Assembly: GCF_965279055.1 (NCBI RefSeq)
Contig: NZ_OZ257125.1
Span: 2,604,001-2,668,000, forward strand
Reading direction: 5' to 3'
Length of the DNA: 64,000 nt
Origin: Hydrocarboniphaga sp965279055
Lineage (GTDB): Bacteria; Pseudomonadota; Gammaproteobacteria; Nevskiales; Nevskiaceae
Below are positions 10,295 through 20,557 of this stretch, one piece after another. Within the stretch, counting starts at the first letter, position 1. The number at the start of each line of letters is the position of its first letter. A program made the translations under genes and the position numbers. The notes under the pieces are model-generated. The model was not told where the DNA came from, did not search any database, and saw only the letters and a list, made by a program, of their open reading frames with translations.

Positions 10295-11785
10295 GTGATC
10301 AACACGCAGGACGCGAAAGCCAGCAACAGCCTGCAGGAATTCGACCTGATCTTCTTCGGCGGCACCGGCGACCTGGCGATGCGCAAGCTGCTGCCGGCGC
10401 TGTACAACCGCTTCCGCGACAGCAAGCAGACCCAGGGCTGGCGCATCATCGGCGTCGCGCGCCAGGAGATGACGCGCGAGGAATATCTGAACCTGGTCAA
10501 CGAACATTGCCGGCGCTTCATTCCCGGCGGCGAATTCGACGAGCCGGCCTGGAACGCGTTCACCACGCACCTGGAATATCTGCGCCTCGATGGCCTGCAA
10601 GCCGACGACTACGCCGAGCTCGCGCGGCGTCTGCAGAACTCCAGCGAGCGCATTCGCGTGTTCTATCTGTCGACCGCGGCCAGCCTGTTCGCGCAGATCT
10701 GCCAGAACCTCGCCGCCGCCGGCCTGGTCACGCCGCAGACGCGCGTGGTGCTGGAAAAACCGCTGGGCCGCGATCGCGCCTCAAGCTTCGAGATCAACGA
10801 GGCGGTCGGCAAGATTTTCGAGGAGCGGCAGATCTTCCGCATCGATCATTACCTCGGCAAGGAGACCGTGCAGAACCTGATCGCACTGCGCTTCGGCAAC
10901 TCGATCTTCGAGCCGCTATGGCGCCGCTCGAACATTCAGGACGTGCAGATCACGATTGCGGAGACGGTCGGCGTGGAGGGCCGCGGCGAGTACTACGATC
11001 GCTACGGCGCGCTGCGCGACATGGTGCAGAACCACCTGCTGCAGCTGCTGTGCATCCTGGCGATGGAGCCGCCGTCGAGCATCGATCCCGACGCGGTGCG
11101 CGATGAAAAACTCAAAGTACTGCGCGCGCTCAAGCCGATCACGCCGGACTGCATCAAGGCCAAGACCGTGCGCGGCCAATACCGCGCCGGTGCGATCAAC
11201 GGCAAGGCCGTGCCGGGTTATCTGGACGAGGAAGGCATTCCCGGCGACAGCCACAACGAAACCTTCGTCGCGATCAAGGCCGAGCTGGAAAACTGGCGCT
11301 GGTCGGGCGTGCCGTTTTACCTGCGCACCGGCAAGCGCATGCAGGAGCGCGTTGCCGAAATCGTCGTCAACTTTCGCCCGGTTCCGCACGCGATCCTGCC
11401 GGTGTCGGCGAGCGAGGGCAATCGTCTCGTCATTCGTCTGCAGCCGGACGAGGGCGTGATGCTGTACCTGATGGTGAAGGTACCCGGCGCGGAAATGAAG
11501 GTCAGGCCGGTGGACCTGAACCTGGACTTCAAGCAGGAGTTCAAGACGCGCCAGTGGGACGCCTACGAGCGCCTGCTGATGGACGCGATCCTCGGCAAGC
11601 TGACGCTGTTCATGCGCCGCGACGAACTCGATGCCGCGTGGAAGTGGATCGACCCGATCCGCGACGGCTGGGACAGTCTGGGCGAGCCGCCGAAGACCTA
11701 CGCGGCCGGCACCTGGGGACCGACGGCGGCGAACACGCTGATCACGCGGGATGGGTTTTCGTGGCGGGAAGACGGGTACCAGTGA
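10295..11785 (+). CDS. zwf: Glucose-6-phosphate dehydrogenase
   Basis: The 496-residue enzyme oxidises glucose-6-phosphate to 6-phosphogluconolactone and feeds the Entner-Doudoroff and pentose phosphate routes. The nucleotide-binding region DLIFFGGTGDLAMRKLLPAL is near residue 15. The substrate-binding signature RIDHYLGKETVQN is near residue 185, and FYLRTGKRM follows further on. The start is GTG 10297 side (codon 10295-10297), because AAAGGAG lies 6-7 bases before it and the preceding palindrome is clearly non-coding; an upstream open frame is ignored. Together with edd and eda it forms the full glucose-6-phosphate to pyruvate/GAP route except the lactonase. Confidence 0.96.
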   Translation: MINTQDAKASNSLQEFDLIFFGGTGDLAMRKLLPALYNRFRDSKQTQGWRIIGVARQEMTREEYLNLVNEHCRRFIPGGEFDEPAWNAFTTHLEYLRLDGLQADDYAELARRLQNSSERIRVFYLSTAASLFAQICQNLAAAGLVTPQTRVVLEKPLGRDRASSFEINEAVGKIFEERQIFRIDHYLGKETVQNLIALRFGNSIFEPLWRRSNIQDVQITIAETVGVEGRGEYYDRYGALRDMVQNHLLQLLCILAMEPPSSIDPDAVRDEKLKVLRALKPITPDCIKAKTVRGQYRAGAINGKAVPGYLDEEGIPGDSHNETFVAIKAELENWRWSGVPFYLRTGKRMQERVAEIVVNFRPVPHAILPVSASEGNRLVIRLQPDEGVMLYLMVKVPGAEMKVRPVDLNLDFKQEFKTRQWDAYERLLMDAILGKLTLFMRRDELDAAWKWIDPIRDGWDSLGEPPKTYAAGTWGPTAANTLITRDGFSWREDGYQ

Positions 11786-11801
11786 GCTGAATTCCGCCCC
11801 T

Positions 11802-11867
11802 GTAGGAGCGGACCCTGTCCGCGACTGAGGCTGGGATGGCACAGTCGCGGACAGGGTCCGCTCCTAC
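11802..11867. repeat. Perfect inverted repeat, GTAGGAGCGGACC family
   Basis: The arms 11802-11827 and 11842-11867 are exact 26-base reverse complements with a 14-base loop. GTAGGAGCGGACC-type hairpins are common intergenic repeats in Pseudomonas and Xanthomonas relatives. It sits just after zwf and before the terminator. Confidence 0.8.
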
Positions 11868-11911
11868 GCAGGCAGTGATATCCGTCCAGGTGAGGCGATA
11901 CCGTCACTCAC

Positions 11912-11939
11912 AAAAAAGCCCGCTTTCGCGGGCTTTTTT
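11912..11939. terminator. Bidirectional terminator between zwf and sucB
   Basis: AAAAAAGCCCGC-TTTC-GCGGGCTTTTTT forms a GC stem flanked by A and T runs. It therefore serves zwf on the plus strand and sucB on the minus strand. Confidence 0.9.
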
Positions 11940-11956
11940 GTGCAAACCACTACCGA

Positions 11957-13216
<1,260 letters not shown>

Positions 13217-13277
13217 CTTGAGTTGCTTGTCCTTTTCTTCTTCTTCGTATCGTGGCAGCAGGTTAAAAGCGTGCGTC

Positions 13278-16160
13278 TCAGGCGTTGTGGCCCGCTGGCT
13301 TACCGCCAGTGAGTGCGCCGTTGACGACTTCTTCCTGCTCCTTGTTGTGTACTTTCAGATAGCCGCCGGCAGTGGTCGACATGCCGCCGCGCGTGGCGTA
13401 CAGCAGGCGATGCGCCGGCTTCAGGTAAGCGTCGAGCCGATGCTTGATCTGGTACCAGGCGCCCTGGTTTTCCGGCTCTTCCTGACACCAGACCACGTCT
13501 TTGGCGTTCGCATAGGTGTCGAGGATTTTCTCGTACTCCTTGCGCGGGAACGGATACAGCTGCTCGATGCGCACGATCGCGACGTTCTCGATCTTCTGCT
13601 TGAGGCGCGCCTGGTACAGGTCGTAGTAGACCTTGCCCGAGCAGAACACGATGCGCTCGATCTTGTCGGTCTCGACTTCACTGTCGCCGATGACGGTCTG
13701 GAAGCTGCCCTTGGTGAGATCGTCCAGCGTCGACACCGACAGCGGATGACGCAGCAGCGACTTCGGCGTCATCACGATCAGCGGCATGCGCAGGCCGCGC
13801 TTCATCTGGCGGCGCAGCATGTGGAACATCTGCGCCGGCGTCGACGGCACGCAGACCTGCTGGTTGTTGCCGGCCGACAGCTGCAGCCAGCGTTCCAGAC
13901 GGCCGGAGGAATGCTCCGGACCCTGGCCTTCGTAGCCATGCGGCAGGAACACGGCGAGACCACAGGCGCGGCCCCACTTGGCCTGGCCCGACGAGATGAA
14001 CTGGTCGAACACCACCTGCGCGCCGTTGGCGAAGTCGCCGAACTGCGCCTCCCAGATCACCAGCGAATCCGGATCGGTGGTCGAGTAGCCGTATTCGAAA
14101 CCGAGCACGCCTTCCTCCGACAGCAGCGTGTCGGTGGCGATGAAGCGGTTCTTGTCCGGGTCCAGATGCCGTAGCGGCGTGAAGCTTTCACCGTTGACCG
14201 CGTCATGCACGGTGGCGTGGCGATGCGAGAAGGTGCCGCGGCGCACGTCCTGGCCGGACAGGCGCACCGAGAAACCTTCGTTGACCAGGGTGGCGTAGGC
14301 CATGGTTTCGGCAAAGCCCCAGTCCATCGCCAGATCGCCGGCCGCCATCTTGGCGCGGTCGTCGTAGAGCTTCTTCACCAGGCTGTGCAGCGTGAAACCG
14401 TCCGGCAGCTTGGCGACGCGCGCGGCGGCGGTGCGGATCGTCTCCAGGCTCACCGCGGTGTCGGCGGGAGAATCCCACTCGCCCTTGGTGTAGTTGGCCC
14501 AGTTGACGGTGTACTTGTTGCCGACCAGGCCGAGCGTGGTGCGCGCGATGTTCTCGCCCTTGTCGAGGCCGTCGCGATACGCCTTGACCAGGCCGTCGAT
14601 GTCGCCCTTGGCGATGGTGCCCTCTTCCTCGAGCTTGCGCGCGTAGAGGCTCATCGTCGTCGGCTGCTTCTTCACCGCCTCGTACATCTGCGGGCTGGTG
14701 ATGCTCGGCGTATCCGCTTCGTTATGGCCGAGGCGGCGATAGCAGCAGATGTCGACGATCACGTCCTTGTGGAATTCATTGCGGAAGTCCATCGCCAGGC
14801 GCGTAACGAACACCACCGCCTCGGGGTCGTCGCCGTTGACGTGGAACACCGGCGCTTCGAACATCTTCGCCAGGTCCGTGCAGTAGCGAGAGGTGCGCGA
14901 ATCGTGGCCGGGCTGCGCCTCGATCGGGTTCGGCGTGGTGAAGCCGATCTGGTTGTTGACGATGATGTGCAAGGTGCCGCCGGTGCCGTAGCCCTTGGAC
15001 TGCGACAGCTGCATGGTTTCCATGACCACGCCCTGGCCGGCGAAAGCCGCGTCGCCGTGGATCAGCACCGGCACCACGCGGTCACCGGCATCGTCGTGGC
15101 GGCGCATCTGGCGCGCCTTGACCGAGCCTTCGACCACCGGGTTGACGATTTCCAGATGCGAGGGATTGAACGCCAGCACCAGATGCAGGCGTTTGCCCTG
15201 CACTTCCACGTCGGTGGAAAAGCCCATGTGGTACTTGACGTCGCCGGCGCGCGACAGGCTCTCGGCGGAATACTTGCCCTCGAACTCGGCGAACAGGTCC
15301 TTCGGCGACTTGCCGAGCACGTTGACGAGCACGTTGAGGCGGCCGCGATGCGCCATGCCGATGCCGATTTCCTCGACATCGCGCTGGGCGGCGCCGCGCA
15401 GGATTTCGTCCATCGCCGGGATCAGCGAGTCGCCGCCTTCCAGCGAGAAGCGCTTCTGGCCGACGTACTTGTTGTGCAGGTAGCGTTCGATGCCTTCGGC
15501 CGCGACCAGCTGCTTGAGCACGTCGCGCTTGGCCTCGACCGATAGCTTGGGCTTGAACGCCTGGCCTTCGAGCCGCTTCTGGATCCAGCGCTTCTGCGCG
15601 GTTTCGGTGATGTACATGTACTCGGCACCGATGGTGTCCGTGTACACATTCTTGATGATGCGGATGATCTCGCGCAGCGGCAGACGGTCGGCGCCGCCGT
15701 GCATCAGGGAGCCGGTGTTGAACACCGTGTCCATGTCGTCCGCGGACAGGCCGTGGAAGGCCGGATCGAGGTCTTCGATCATCACCTGCGGCGCGATGTT
15801 CAGCGGGTCGAGACGGGCGGCCTGATGACCACGCACGCGGTAGTAGTTCAGCAGGCGCAGCACTGCGGCCTGCTTCTCGGCGGCGCGGGCGTCGAAGCTG
15901 CCCTGGGCCGTCGATGCCGCGTTGATGACGGTGCCGGGCTTCTTGTCGCGCGCGAGCTTCTCGAAGCGCGCGAGAACGTCGCTGTGCGCGACTTCGCGCG
16001 GCGCGTTCTGATCCTGGATCAGCCTGAAATAGGCTCTCCAGGACGCATCGACCGATTCCGGATCGTCCAGAAACTGCTCGTAATAGGCTTCAACGTAAGT
16101 GGCGTTGGCACCCTGGATCGAACTGGACTCGATCAGACTCTGATATTTGTTACCGCTCAT
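13278..16160 (-). CDS. sucA: 2-oxoglutarate dehydrogenase E1
   Basis: The 960-residue thiamine-diphosphate enzyme decarboxylates 2-oxoglutarate and succinylates E2. The N-terminus SYVEAYYEQF-like segment (here TYVEAYYEQFLDDPESVD) is the E2-docking arm. LIHGDAAFAGQGVVMETMQL is the TPP/magnesium region, followed by NNQIGFTTPNPIEAQ. The C-terminal half contains SGQAKWGRACGLAVFLPHGYEGQGPEHSS. The start at 16160 (MSGNKYQSLIESS) gives the usual length; an upstream in-frame ATG would overlap the leader. It is the first gene of sucAB, and control may lie in the 127-base spacer to galU. Confidence 0.96.
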   Translation of the reverse strand: MSGNKYQSLIESSSIQGANATYVEAYYEQFLDDPESVDASWRAYFRLIQDQNAPREVAHSDVLARFEKLARDKKPGTVINAASTAQGSFDARAAEKQAAVLRLLNYYRVRGHQAARLDPLNIAPQVMIEDLDPAFHGLSADDMDTVFNTGSLMHGGADRLPLREIIRIIKNVYTDTIGAEYMYITETAQKRWIQKRLEGQAFKPKLSVEAKRDVLKQLVAAEGIERYLHNKYVGQKRFSLEGGDSLIPAMDEILRGAAQRDVEEIGIGMAHRGRLNVLVNVLGKSPKDLFAEFEGKYSAESLSRAGDVKYHMGFSTDVEVQGKRLHLVLAFNPSHLEIVNPVVEGSVKARQMRRHDDAGDRVVPVLIHGDAAFAGQGVVMETMQLSQSKGYGTGGTLHIIVNNQIGFTTPNPIEAQPGHDSRTSRYCTDLAKMFEAPVFHVNGDDPEAVVFVTRLAMDFRNEFHKDVIVDICCYRRLGHNEADTPSITSPQMYEAVKKQPTTMSLYARKLEEEGTIAKGDIDGLVKAYRDGLDKGENIARTTLGLVGNKYTVNWANYTKGEWDSPADTAVSLETIRTAAARVAKLPDGFTLHSLVKKLYDDRAKMAAGDLAMDWGFAETMAYATLVNEGFSVRLSGQDVRRGTFSHRHATVHDAVNGESFTPLRHLDPDKNRFIATDTLLSEEGVLGFEYGYSTTDPDSLVIWEAQFGDFANGAQVVFDQFISSGQAKWGRACGLAVFLPHGYEGQGPEHSSGRLERWLQLSAGNNQQVCVPSTPAQMFHMLRRQMKRGLRMPLIVMTPKSLLRHPLSVSTLDDLTKGSFQTVIGDSEVETDKIERIVFCSGKVYYDLYQARLKQKIENVAIVRIEQLYPFPRKEYEKILDTYANAKDVVWCQEEPENQGAWYQIKHRLDAYLKPAHRLLYATRGGMSTTAGGYLKVHNKEQEEVVNGALTGGKPAGHNA

Positions 16161-16287
16161 TTTTCTTGGCTGCCGCGATGCTCTGCGTTGAGGCTGCGGG
16201 GACAACACTGTGCGGGACGATTGAGCCGCTTGAGGGATCGCGGCAGAGACAAGAGCGGCAAAGCCGCCCCGCACAGCGGGTTGAGGC

Positions 16288-17202
16288 TTATTTCTTGGCG
16301 ACGGCTTTTTCGGCCTTCTCGGGCTGCTTCAGGCCGATCTGCAGTTCGGTGAGGTATTCACGGAACTCGTCGGCCAGCTCGGGATGCTTGAGGCCATATT
16401 CGACGTTGGCTTTCAGGTAACCGATCTTGGAGCCGCAGTCGTAGCGCGTGCCTTCGAACTCGTAGGCCAGCACGGTCTGCTCCTGGATCATCATGCTGAT
16501 CGCATCGGTGAGCTGGATCTCGCCGCCGGCGCCGCGCGGCGTGCGCTCGAGCAGCTTGAAGATGCGCGGCGTCAGGATGTAGCGGCCGACCACGGCGAGG
16601 TTGCTCTTGGCATCCTCGGGCTTGGGTTTTTCGACGATGCGGCGGATTTCACCCAGGCCAGGACCGACCGGCTGGGTTTCGACGATGCCGTACTGCGACA
16701 CGTCTTCCTTGGGCACGCGCTGCGTGGCGATCACGCTGGTGCCGTATTCCTGGTAGACGCGCTGCATTTGCGCCAGACAGGGGCGCAGTTTGCCGTCGAT
16801 CAAGTCGTCGGCCAGGATCACCGAGAAGTCCTCGTCGCCGACTGCCGGCCAGGCGCACAGCACGGCGTGGCCCAGGCCCAGGGCTTCGGCCTGGCGGATG
16901 AAGATGCAGGTGATGCCCGGCGGCAGGATTTCCTGAATGATCTGCAGCAGCTTTTCCTTGCCGCGCTGACTCAGTTCCGCCTCGAGCTCGTAGGCCTTGT
17001 CGAAGTGATCCATGATCGAATTCTTCGAGCGGCCGGTGATGAAGATCAGCTCCTCGGCGCCGGCGCTGATCGCCTCCTGCACCGCGTACTGGATCAAGGG
17101 CTTGTCGACGACCGGCAGCATTTCTTTGGCACTGGCCTTGGTCGCGGGAAGAAACCGCGTGCCGAGACCGGCAACCGGGAATACCGCCTTACGAATACGC
17201 AT
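16288..17202 (-). CDS. galU: UTP-glucose-1-phosphate uridylyltransferase
   Basis: The 304-residue enzyme makes UDP-glucose for surface polysaccharides and osmoregulated glucans. The nucleotidyltransferase signature VAGLGTRFLPATKASAKEM is at the N-terminus, with VVDKPLIQYAV following. Further conserved parts are GLGHAVLCAWPAVGDEDFSV and RYDCGSKIGYLKANVEYGL. ATG 17202 is used because CAGGAGCG precedes it; a longer frame starts upstream without a ribosome site. A lysine/alanine-rich tail ends the protein. It may supply UDP-glucose for the OpgG-dependent periplasmic glucans encoded at the right edge. Confidence 0.95.
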   Translation of the reverse strand: MRIRKAVFPVAGLGTRFLPATKASAKEMLPVVDKPLIQYAVQEAISAGAEELIFITGRSKNSIMDHFDKAYELEAELSQRGKEKLLQIIQEILPPGITCIFIRQAEALGLGHAVLCAWPAVGDEDFSVILADDLIDGKLRPCLAQMQRVYQEYGTSVIATQRVPKEDVSQYGIVETQPVGPGLGEIRRIVEKPKPEDAKSNLAVVGRYILTPRIFKLLERTPRGAGGEIQLTDAISMMIQEQTVLAYEFEGTRYDCGSKIGYLKANVEYGLKHPELADEFREYLTELQIGLKQPEKAEKAVAKK

Positions 17203-17398
17203 GCATCGCTCCTGGGTTGTTGGGGACTGGCCGGGGAGGCAATGTCCATGCCCGGCGGGTCCCACAGCGCGCGACAGTTTAGGCGGTCAGGATGACAAAT
17301 GCATGCGTTTTGGCGCTATTGCCGTATTCGGAAATTGCAATGACGGGAGACGACCGCGGCCTGGGATCAGGCCACGGCCCAAAAACGTCGACGTGGCT

Positions 17399-18253
17399 TC
17401 AGCGGATGAAGCCGCTGAGGTAGGTGCGCTCCTTGTTCGCGGCCAGCATCAGGAATTCGTGGCCCTTGCTGGTCACCGAGCGCTTGACCACGCCCTTGGT
17501 CGGCAGCATCACCGGCGCGCGGTACTGGACCTGCAGTTCCTTGGGCGCGCCGTCGAGGTCGCCCTCCAGCAGCGCCGCGCAGCGCGCCACCGTCCACATG
17601 CCGTGGGCGATGGCCTGCTTGAAGCCGAACAGGCGCGCGGTCAGCGGGAACAGGTGGATCGGGTTGTAGTCCTGCGACACCGCGGCGTAACGGCGGCCGG
17701 TGTCGGCCGGCGCGCTGATCGCCTTGTAGTCCGCGACACCGCTCAGCACCGGCTCGGGCATCTTGCCCTTGGGCATGTCGGTCTTCAGCCGCACCAGCGG
17801 CGTCGTCACCGACTTGTAGATGACCTCGCCGCTCTCGTCGGCGAACTCGGCGAGCAGGTCGAAGATGATGCCGTTGGGGATGCGCCGCGCCGGCCCCAGG
17901 CTGGCCGTGACCTCATAGACGCCGTCGACCGGCAGCGCCTTGACCTGCTCGATCTTGTTGCGCAGATGGACCAGGCCCAGCAGAGAGAACGGAAATTCCG
18001 GCTGCGTCATCAGCCACAGGTGCAGCGAGGTCGCCAGCACCTGCGGATAGGTGATCGGCATGACGTTGCTGTCGGCGAAGCCGCAGACCTCGCGATAACG
18101 CTCGACCAGCGCGGCGTCGGCCTTGACCCCGGAGACCTTGACCGACAGCGCTGGAATCTTGGCGTCGGCGCTGGGCTTGCGGCTGATCGTGCCCAGCGCC
18201 TTCAGCAGCAGCGGGCGGGCGTCGGGCAGTTTGGGCAGCGTTTGCGTGGTCAT
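17399..18253 (-). CDS. MaoC-like acyl dehydratase (hot-dog fold)
   Basis: The 284-residue protein has a divergent N-terminal hot-dog half and a C-terminal hydratase half. The hydratase 2 motif is visible as QDYNPIH (Asp195 and His200), followed by GFKQAIAHGMW. Such proteins hydrate (R)-enoyl-CoA or enoyl-ACP and often work with FabG4-type reductases. A reductase of that type is encoded far away, at 60.1 kb. It stands alone upstream of galU and downstream of the ccm operon. The exact substrate cannot be told. Confidence 0.8.
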   Translation of the reverse strand: MTTQTLPKLPDARPLLLKALGTISRKPSADAKIPALSVKVSGVKADAALVERYREVCGFADSNVMPITYPQVLATSLHLWLMTQPEFPFSLLGLVHLRNKIEQVKALPVDGVYEVTASLGPARRIPNGIIFDLLAEFADESGEVIYKSVTTPLVRLKTDMPKGKMPEPVLSGVADYKAISAPADTGRRYAAVSQDYNPIHLFPLTARLFGFKQAIAHGMWTVARCAALLEGDLDGAPKELQVQYRAPVMLPTKGVVKRSVTSKGHEFLMLAANKERTYLSGFIR

Positions 18254-18316
18254 GCTTCAAGTTCCTGTGCAGCCGCCGCGCGGCTGTTGCAATGAGAAAA
18301 GTAAGTGAGTCGTTGT

Positions 18317-19579
18317 TCAGGGCACCAGCTGGTCGATCGTCAGCGCCAGCGGTGCGCCGGCTTCGGCCCGCGTCACCACGCGGCTGCCTTGCAGATCGCC
18401 GCTCTCGGCCTTGGCCTGACCGCTGCGGCTGAGCCGCGCCGTGACCACCCAGCTGTCGAACTGCGACAGCCGCATCGTCGGCATCACCGCCATGCTGTCG
18501 TCGAGCTTCACGTCGGCAGGCAGCGCCGGCGCCGGTCCACGATTGACCGCGACCGGCATCGGCGGCCCGCTCTGCGCACGCGCGTAAACCATCAGCACGG
18601 CATCCTTCGGCGCTTTGTCACGCAGTTCCGGTGCCAGGCTCAAATGTAACTGCAGCGACACCGCCGACGGTGTGGCCTGCGCGGGCGCCGCGCTTGGCGC
18701 AGCGGCCAAGGCCGGCGGCACGGCGTCGGCCGGCGCGCCGCCGAGCTCGGCGATGCGCTGGCCGATCAGGCTGCGCAGCTCGTCCGGCAACTGCGACTGC
18801 GCCAGCAGCGCATTCCAGCGCTGGATCGCCAGCGCGCTATCGCCGGCCTGCGCGGCAGCGAGGCCGGCGTACCACAGGCTCTTGCCGTGCATCGGTTCGA
18901 TGGCCAGCGCTTTTTCGAACAGCTCGCGCGGGCGGCCACCAAGATCGCGATCGCCGGCCATCGCCAGCGCTTCGCCTTCGCTGGTCAGCGCATCCGGATT
19001 ACGGTTGTCGGTGATGCGATTCACCTGCGCGTAGGCCGCAGCCGACTCGGTGTAGCGCTGCAGCACGAAGTACGAACGGCCGAGCATCGCCCAGCCGTCG
19101 GCATCGTCCGGCGTCTCTTTCAGTTTCTGCGCGAGCGCCGCGATCGCCTGGTCCATCTCGGCGGCGGTTGGCATCGGCTGCTGGACTTCGCCGCTGACCA
19201 GGCGCTGCAACTGCCAGCTGCCCTGTGAGTAGTAATAGCCGCCGGCGAATACGCCGAGCAGCAGCAACAGGATGAAAGCGGCGCGACGCGGCGGCTGCAC
19301 GCTGAGCCTGGGCTCGCTGGCGACGTCGACCGGACCGACATCGTCGAGCAGGCGCGCGCCGGCCTCGTCGCGCATCGCCTGCGCCGACTCGGCCGGAATC
19401 AGGCTCGCCGCGACTTCATTGTCGATCTCGATCAGGCGGTGCCGGTACGCCGCGACGTTGCTCGCGCGGCGCTGCACCTCCGGGCTGGCGCGACGCCGCC
19501 ACCACGGCCGCGCCAGGCTCAATGCCGTTACGATCGTCAACAGCGCCATCAGCGCGTACAGCCACATCGAGCCCTGCAT
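18317..19579 (-). CDS. ccmI: Cytochrome c biogenesis protein CcmI
   Basis: The 420-residue protein presents apocytochrome c to the CcmF/H haem ligase. Two N-terminal membrane helices (MWLYALMALLTIVTALSLA and AFILLLLLGVFAGGYYY, about residue 100) bracket a cytoplasmic loop. A periplasmic TPR domain follows (DDADGWAMLGRSYFVLQRY and later repeats), and then a C-terminal domain after an Ala/Pro linker. The start ATG at 19579 overlaps the ccmH stop in TGATG; an ATG four codons later is an alternative. It is the last gene of the ccm operon. Confidence 0.93.
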   Translation of the reverse strand: MQGSMWLYALMALLTIVTALSLARPWWRRRASPEVQRRASNVAAYRHRLIEIDNEVAASLIPAESAQAMRDEAGARLLDDVGPVDVASEPRLSVQPPRRAAFILLLLLGVFAGGYYYSQGSWQLQRLVSGEVQQPMPTAAEMDQAIAALAQKLKETPDDADGWAMLGRSYFVLQRYTESAAAYAQVNRITDNRNPDALTSEGEALAMAGDRDLGGRPRELFEKALAIEPMHGKSLWYAGLAAAQAGDSALAIQRWNALLAQSQLPDELRSLIGQRIAELGGAPADAVPPALAAAPSAAPAQATPSAVSLQLHLSLAPELRDKAPKDAVLMVYARAQSGPPMPVAVNRGPAPALPADVKLDDSMAVMPTMRLSQFDSWVVTARLSRSGQAKAESGDLQGSRVVTRAEAGAPLALTIDQLVP

Positions 19580-20043
19580 CAACGACCATCCTGCTGTTCT
19601 GACAACAGGCGTTGCAGCGCCTGCCGATCCACTGTCGTCGCCGACGGTCTGCGACGCGAGCGCCGCGTGAACATCACCACCGTCGCCAGCGCGATCGCCA
19701 GCAGCACGAAAGGCCCGAACCACAGCAGCAACGTGCGCGGCCGCAGCGGCGGCTTGTACAGCACGAAGTCGCCGTAGCGATCGGTGAGATAAGTGCGGAT
19801 CTGCGTATCGCTGCGGCCGGCGGCGATCTGCTTGTGCACCTGATCGCGCAGATCCAGCGCCAGCGGCGCGGTCGAATCGGCGATGGTCTGGTTCTGGCAG
19901 ACCAGGCAGCGCAGCTGGCTGATCATCGTCTGGTAGCGTTCCTGCTGCTGCGCGTCGAGCGGTACATCGGCGCCAGTGGCGCTCGCACATATAGCGAACA
20001 GCAGCGCCATCATCCGTAGCCGGAGTGAAACCCGGGGCTTCAC
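19579..20043 (-). CDS. ccmH: Cytochrome c-type biogenesis protein CcmH
   Basis: The 154-residue protein is a membrane-anchored thiol reductase acting on apocytochrome c. It has an N-terminal signal, the redox motif LRCLVCQNQ (Cys46 and Cys49) and a C-terminal transmembrane helix (LLLWFGPFVLLAIALATVVM) ahead of a basic tail. It corresponds to the short CcmH type, with CcmI separate. The start is GTG 20043, which overlaps the ccmG stop as GTGA; an ATG ten codons downstream is an alternative. Overlaps on both sides indicate tight translational coupling. Confidence 0.93.
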   Translation of the reverse strand: MKPRVSLRLRMMALLFAICASATGADVPLDAQQQERYQTMISQLRCLVCQNQTIADSTAPLALDLRDQVHKQIAAGRSDTQIRTYLTDRYGDFVLYKPPLRPRTLLLWFGPFVLLAIALATVVMFTRRSRRRPSATTVDRQALQRLLSEQQDGR

Positions 20044-20555
20044 GAAGCGCCCGCCATCAGCGGCGCAATATGCTCGCGCCAGGCCTCGATCGTCATCGGC
20101 CCGATCTGCTTGTACAGGATGCGGCCATCGGCGCCGAGCACGAAGGTTTCCGGTACGCCATAGACGCCCCAGTCCAGGCCGGCGCTGCCTTGCTGATCGG
20201 CAATCACGCTGCGATACGGCTGACCGTGGCGAGCCAGCCAGGCCTGCGCGTCTTCGCGGGTGTCCTTGTAATCCATGCCGACGATTTCGATGTTGTATTC
20301 GTGCGCCAGCTGCATCAGCACCGGATGCTCGACCTGGCAGCCGGCGCACCAGCTGGCGAAGAAATTCACCAGCACCGGCCGGCCTTTCAGATCCTGCGGC
20401 GTGAGCTTCGCGGTGCCTTCCAGATTCGGCAGCTCGAAAGCCGGCGCCGCCTTGCCGATCAGCGGGCTCGGCACTTCGCGCGGGTCCTGGCGCAGGCCGA
20501 AGCCGAGCAGCGCCAGCAGGCCGATGAGGACGATGACCGGAATCGCGAAGCGCAT
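20040..20555 (-). CDS. ccmG: Thiol:disulphide interchange protein CcmG/DsbE
   Basis: The 171-residue protein has an N-terminal membrane anchor (IPVIVLIGLLALLGFGL) and a periplasmic thioredoxin fold. The active site is FFASWCAGCQVEHP (Cys70 and Cys73), and the cis-proline loop is GVPETFVLG. It reduces CcmH or apocytochrome cysteines before haem ligation. The CAGC centre differs from the proline-containing dipeptides common in the family. Its start is 2 bases from the ccmF stop, and its stop overlaps ccmH. Confidence 0.95.
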   Translation of the reverse strand: MRFAIPVIVLIGLLALLGFGLRQDPREVPSPLIGKAAPAFELPNLEGTAKLTPQDLKGRPVLVNFFASWCAGCQVEHPVLMQLAHEYNIEIVGMDYKDTREDAQAWLARHGQPYRSVIADQQGSAGLDWGVYGVPETFVLGADGRILYKQIGPMTIEAWREHIAPLMAGAS

Positions 20556-20557
20556 GC

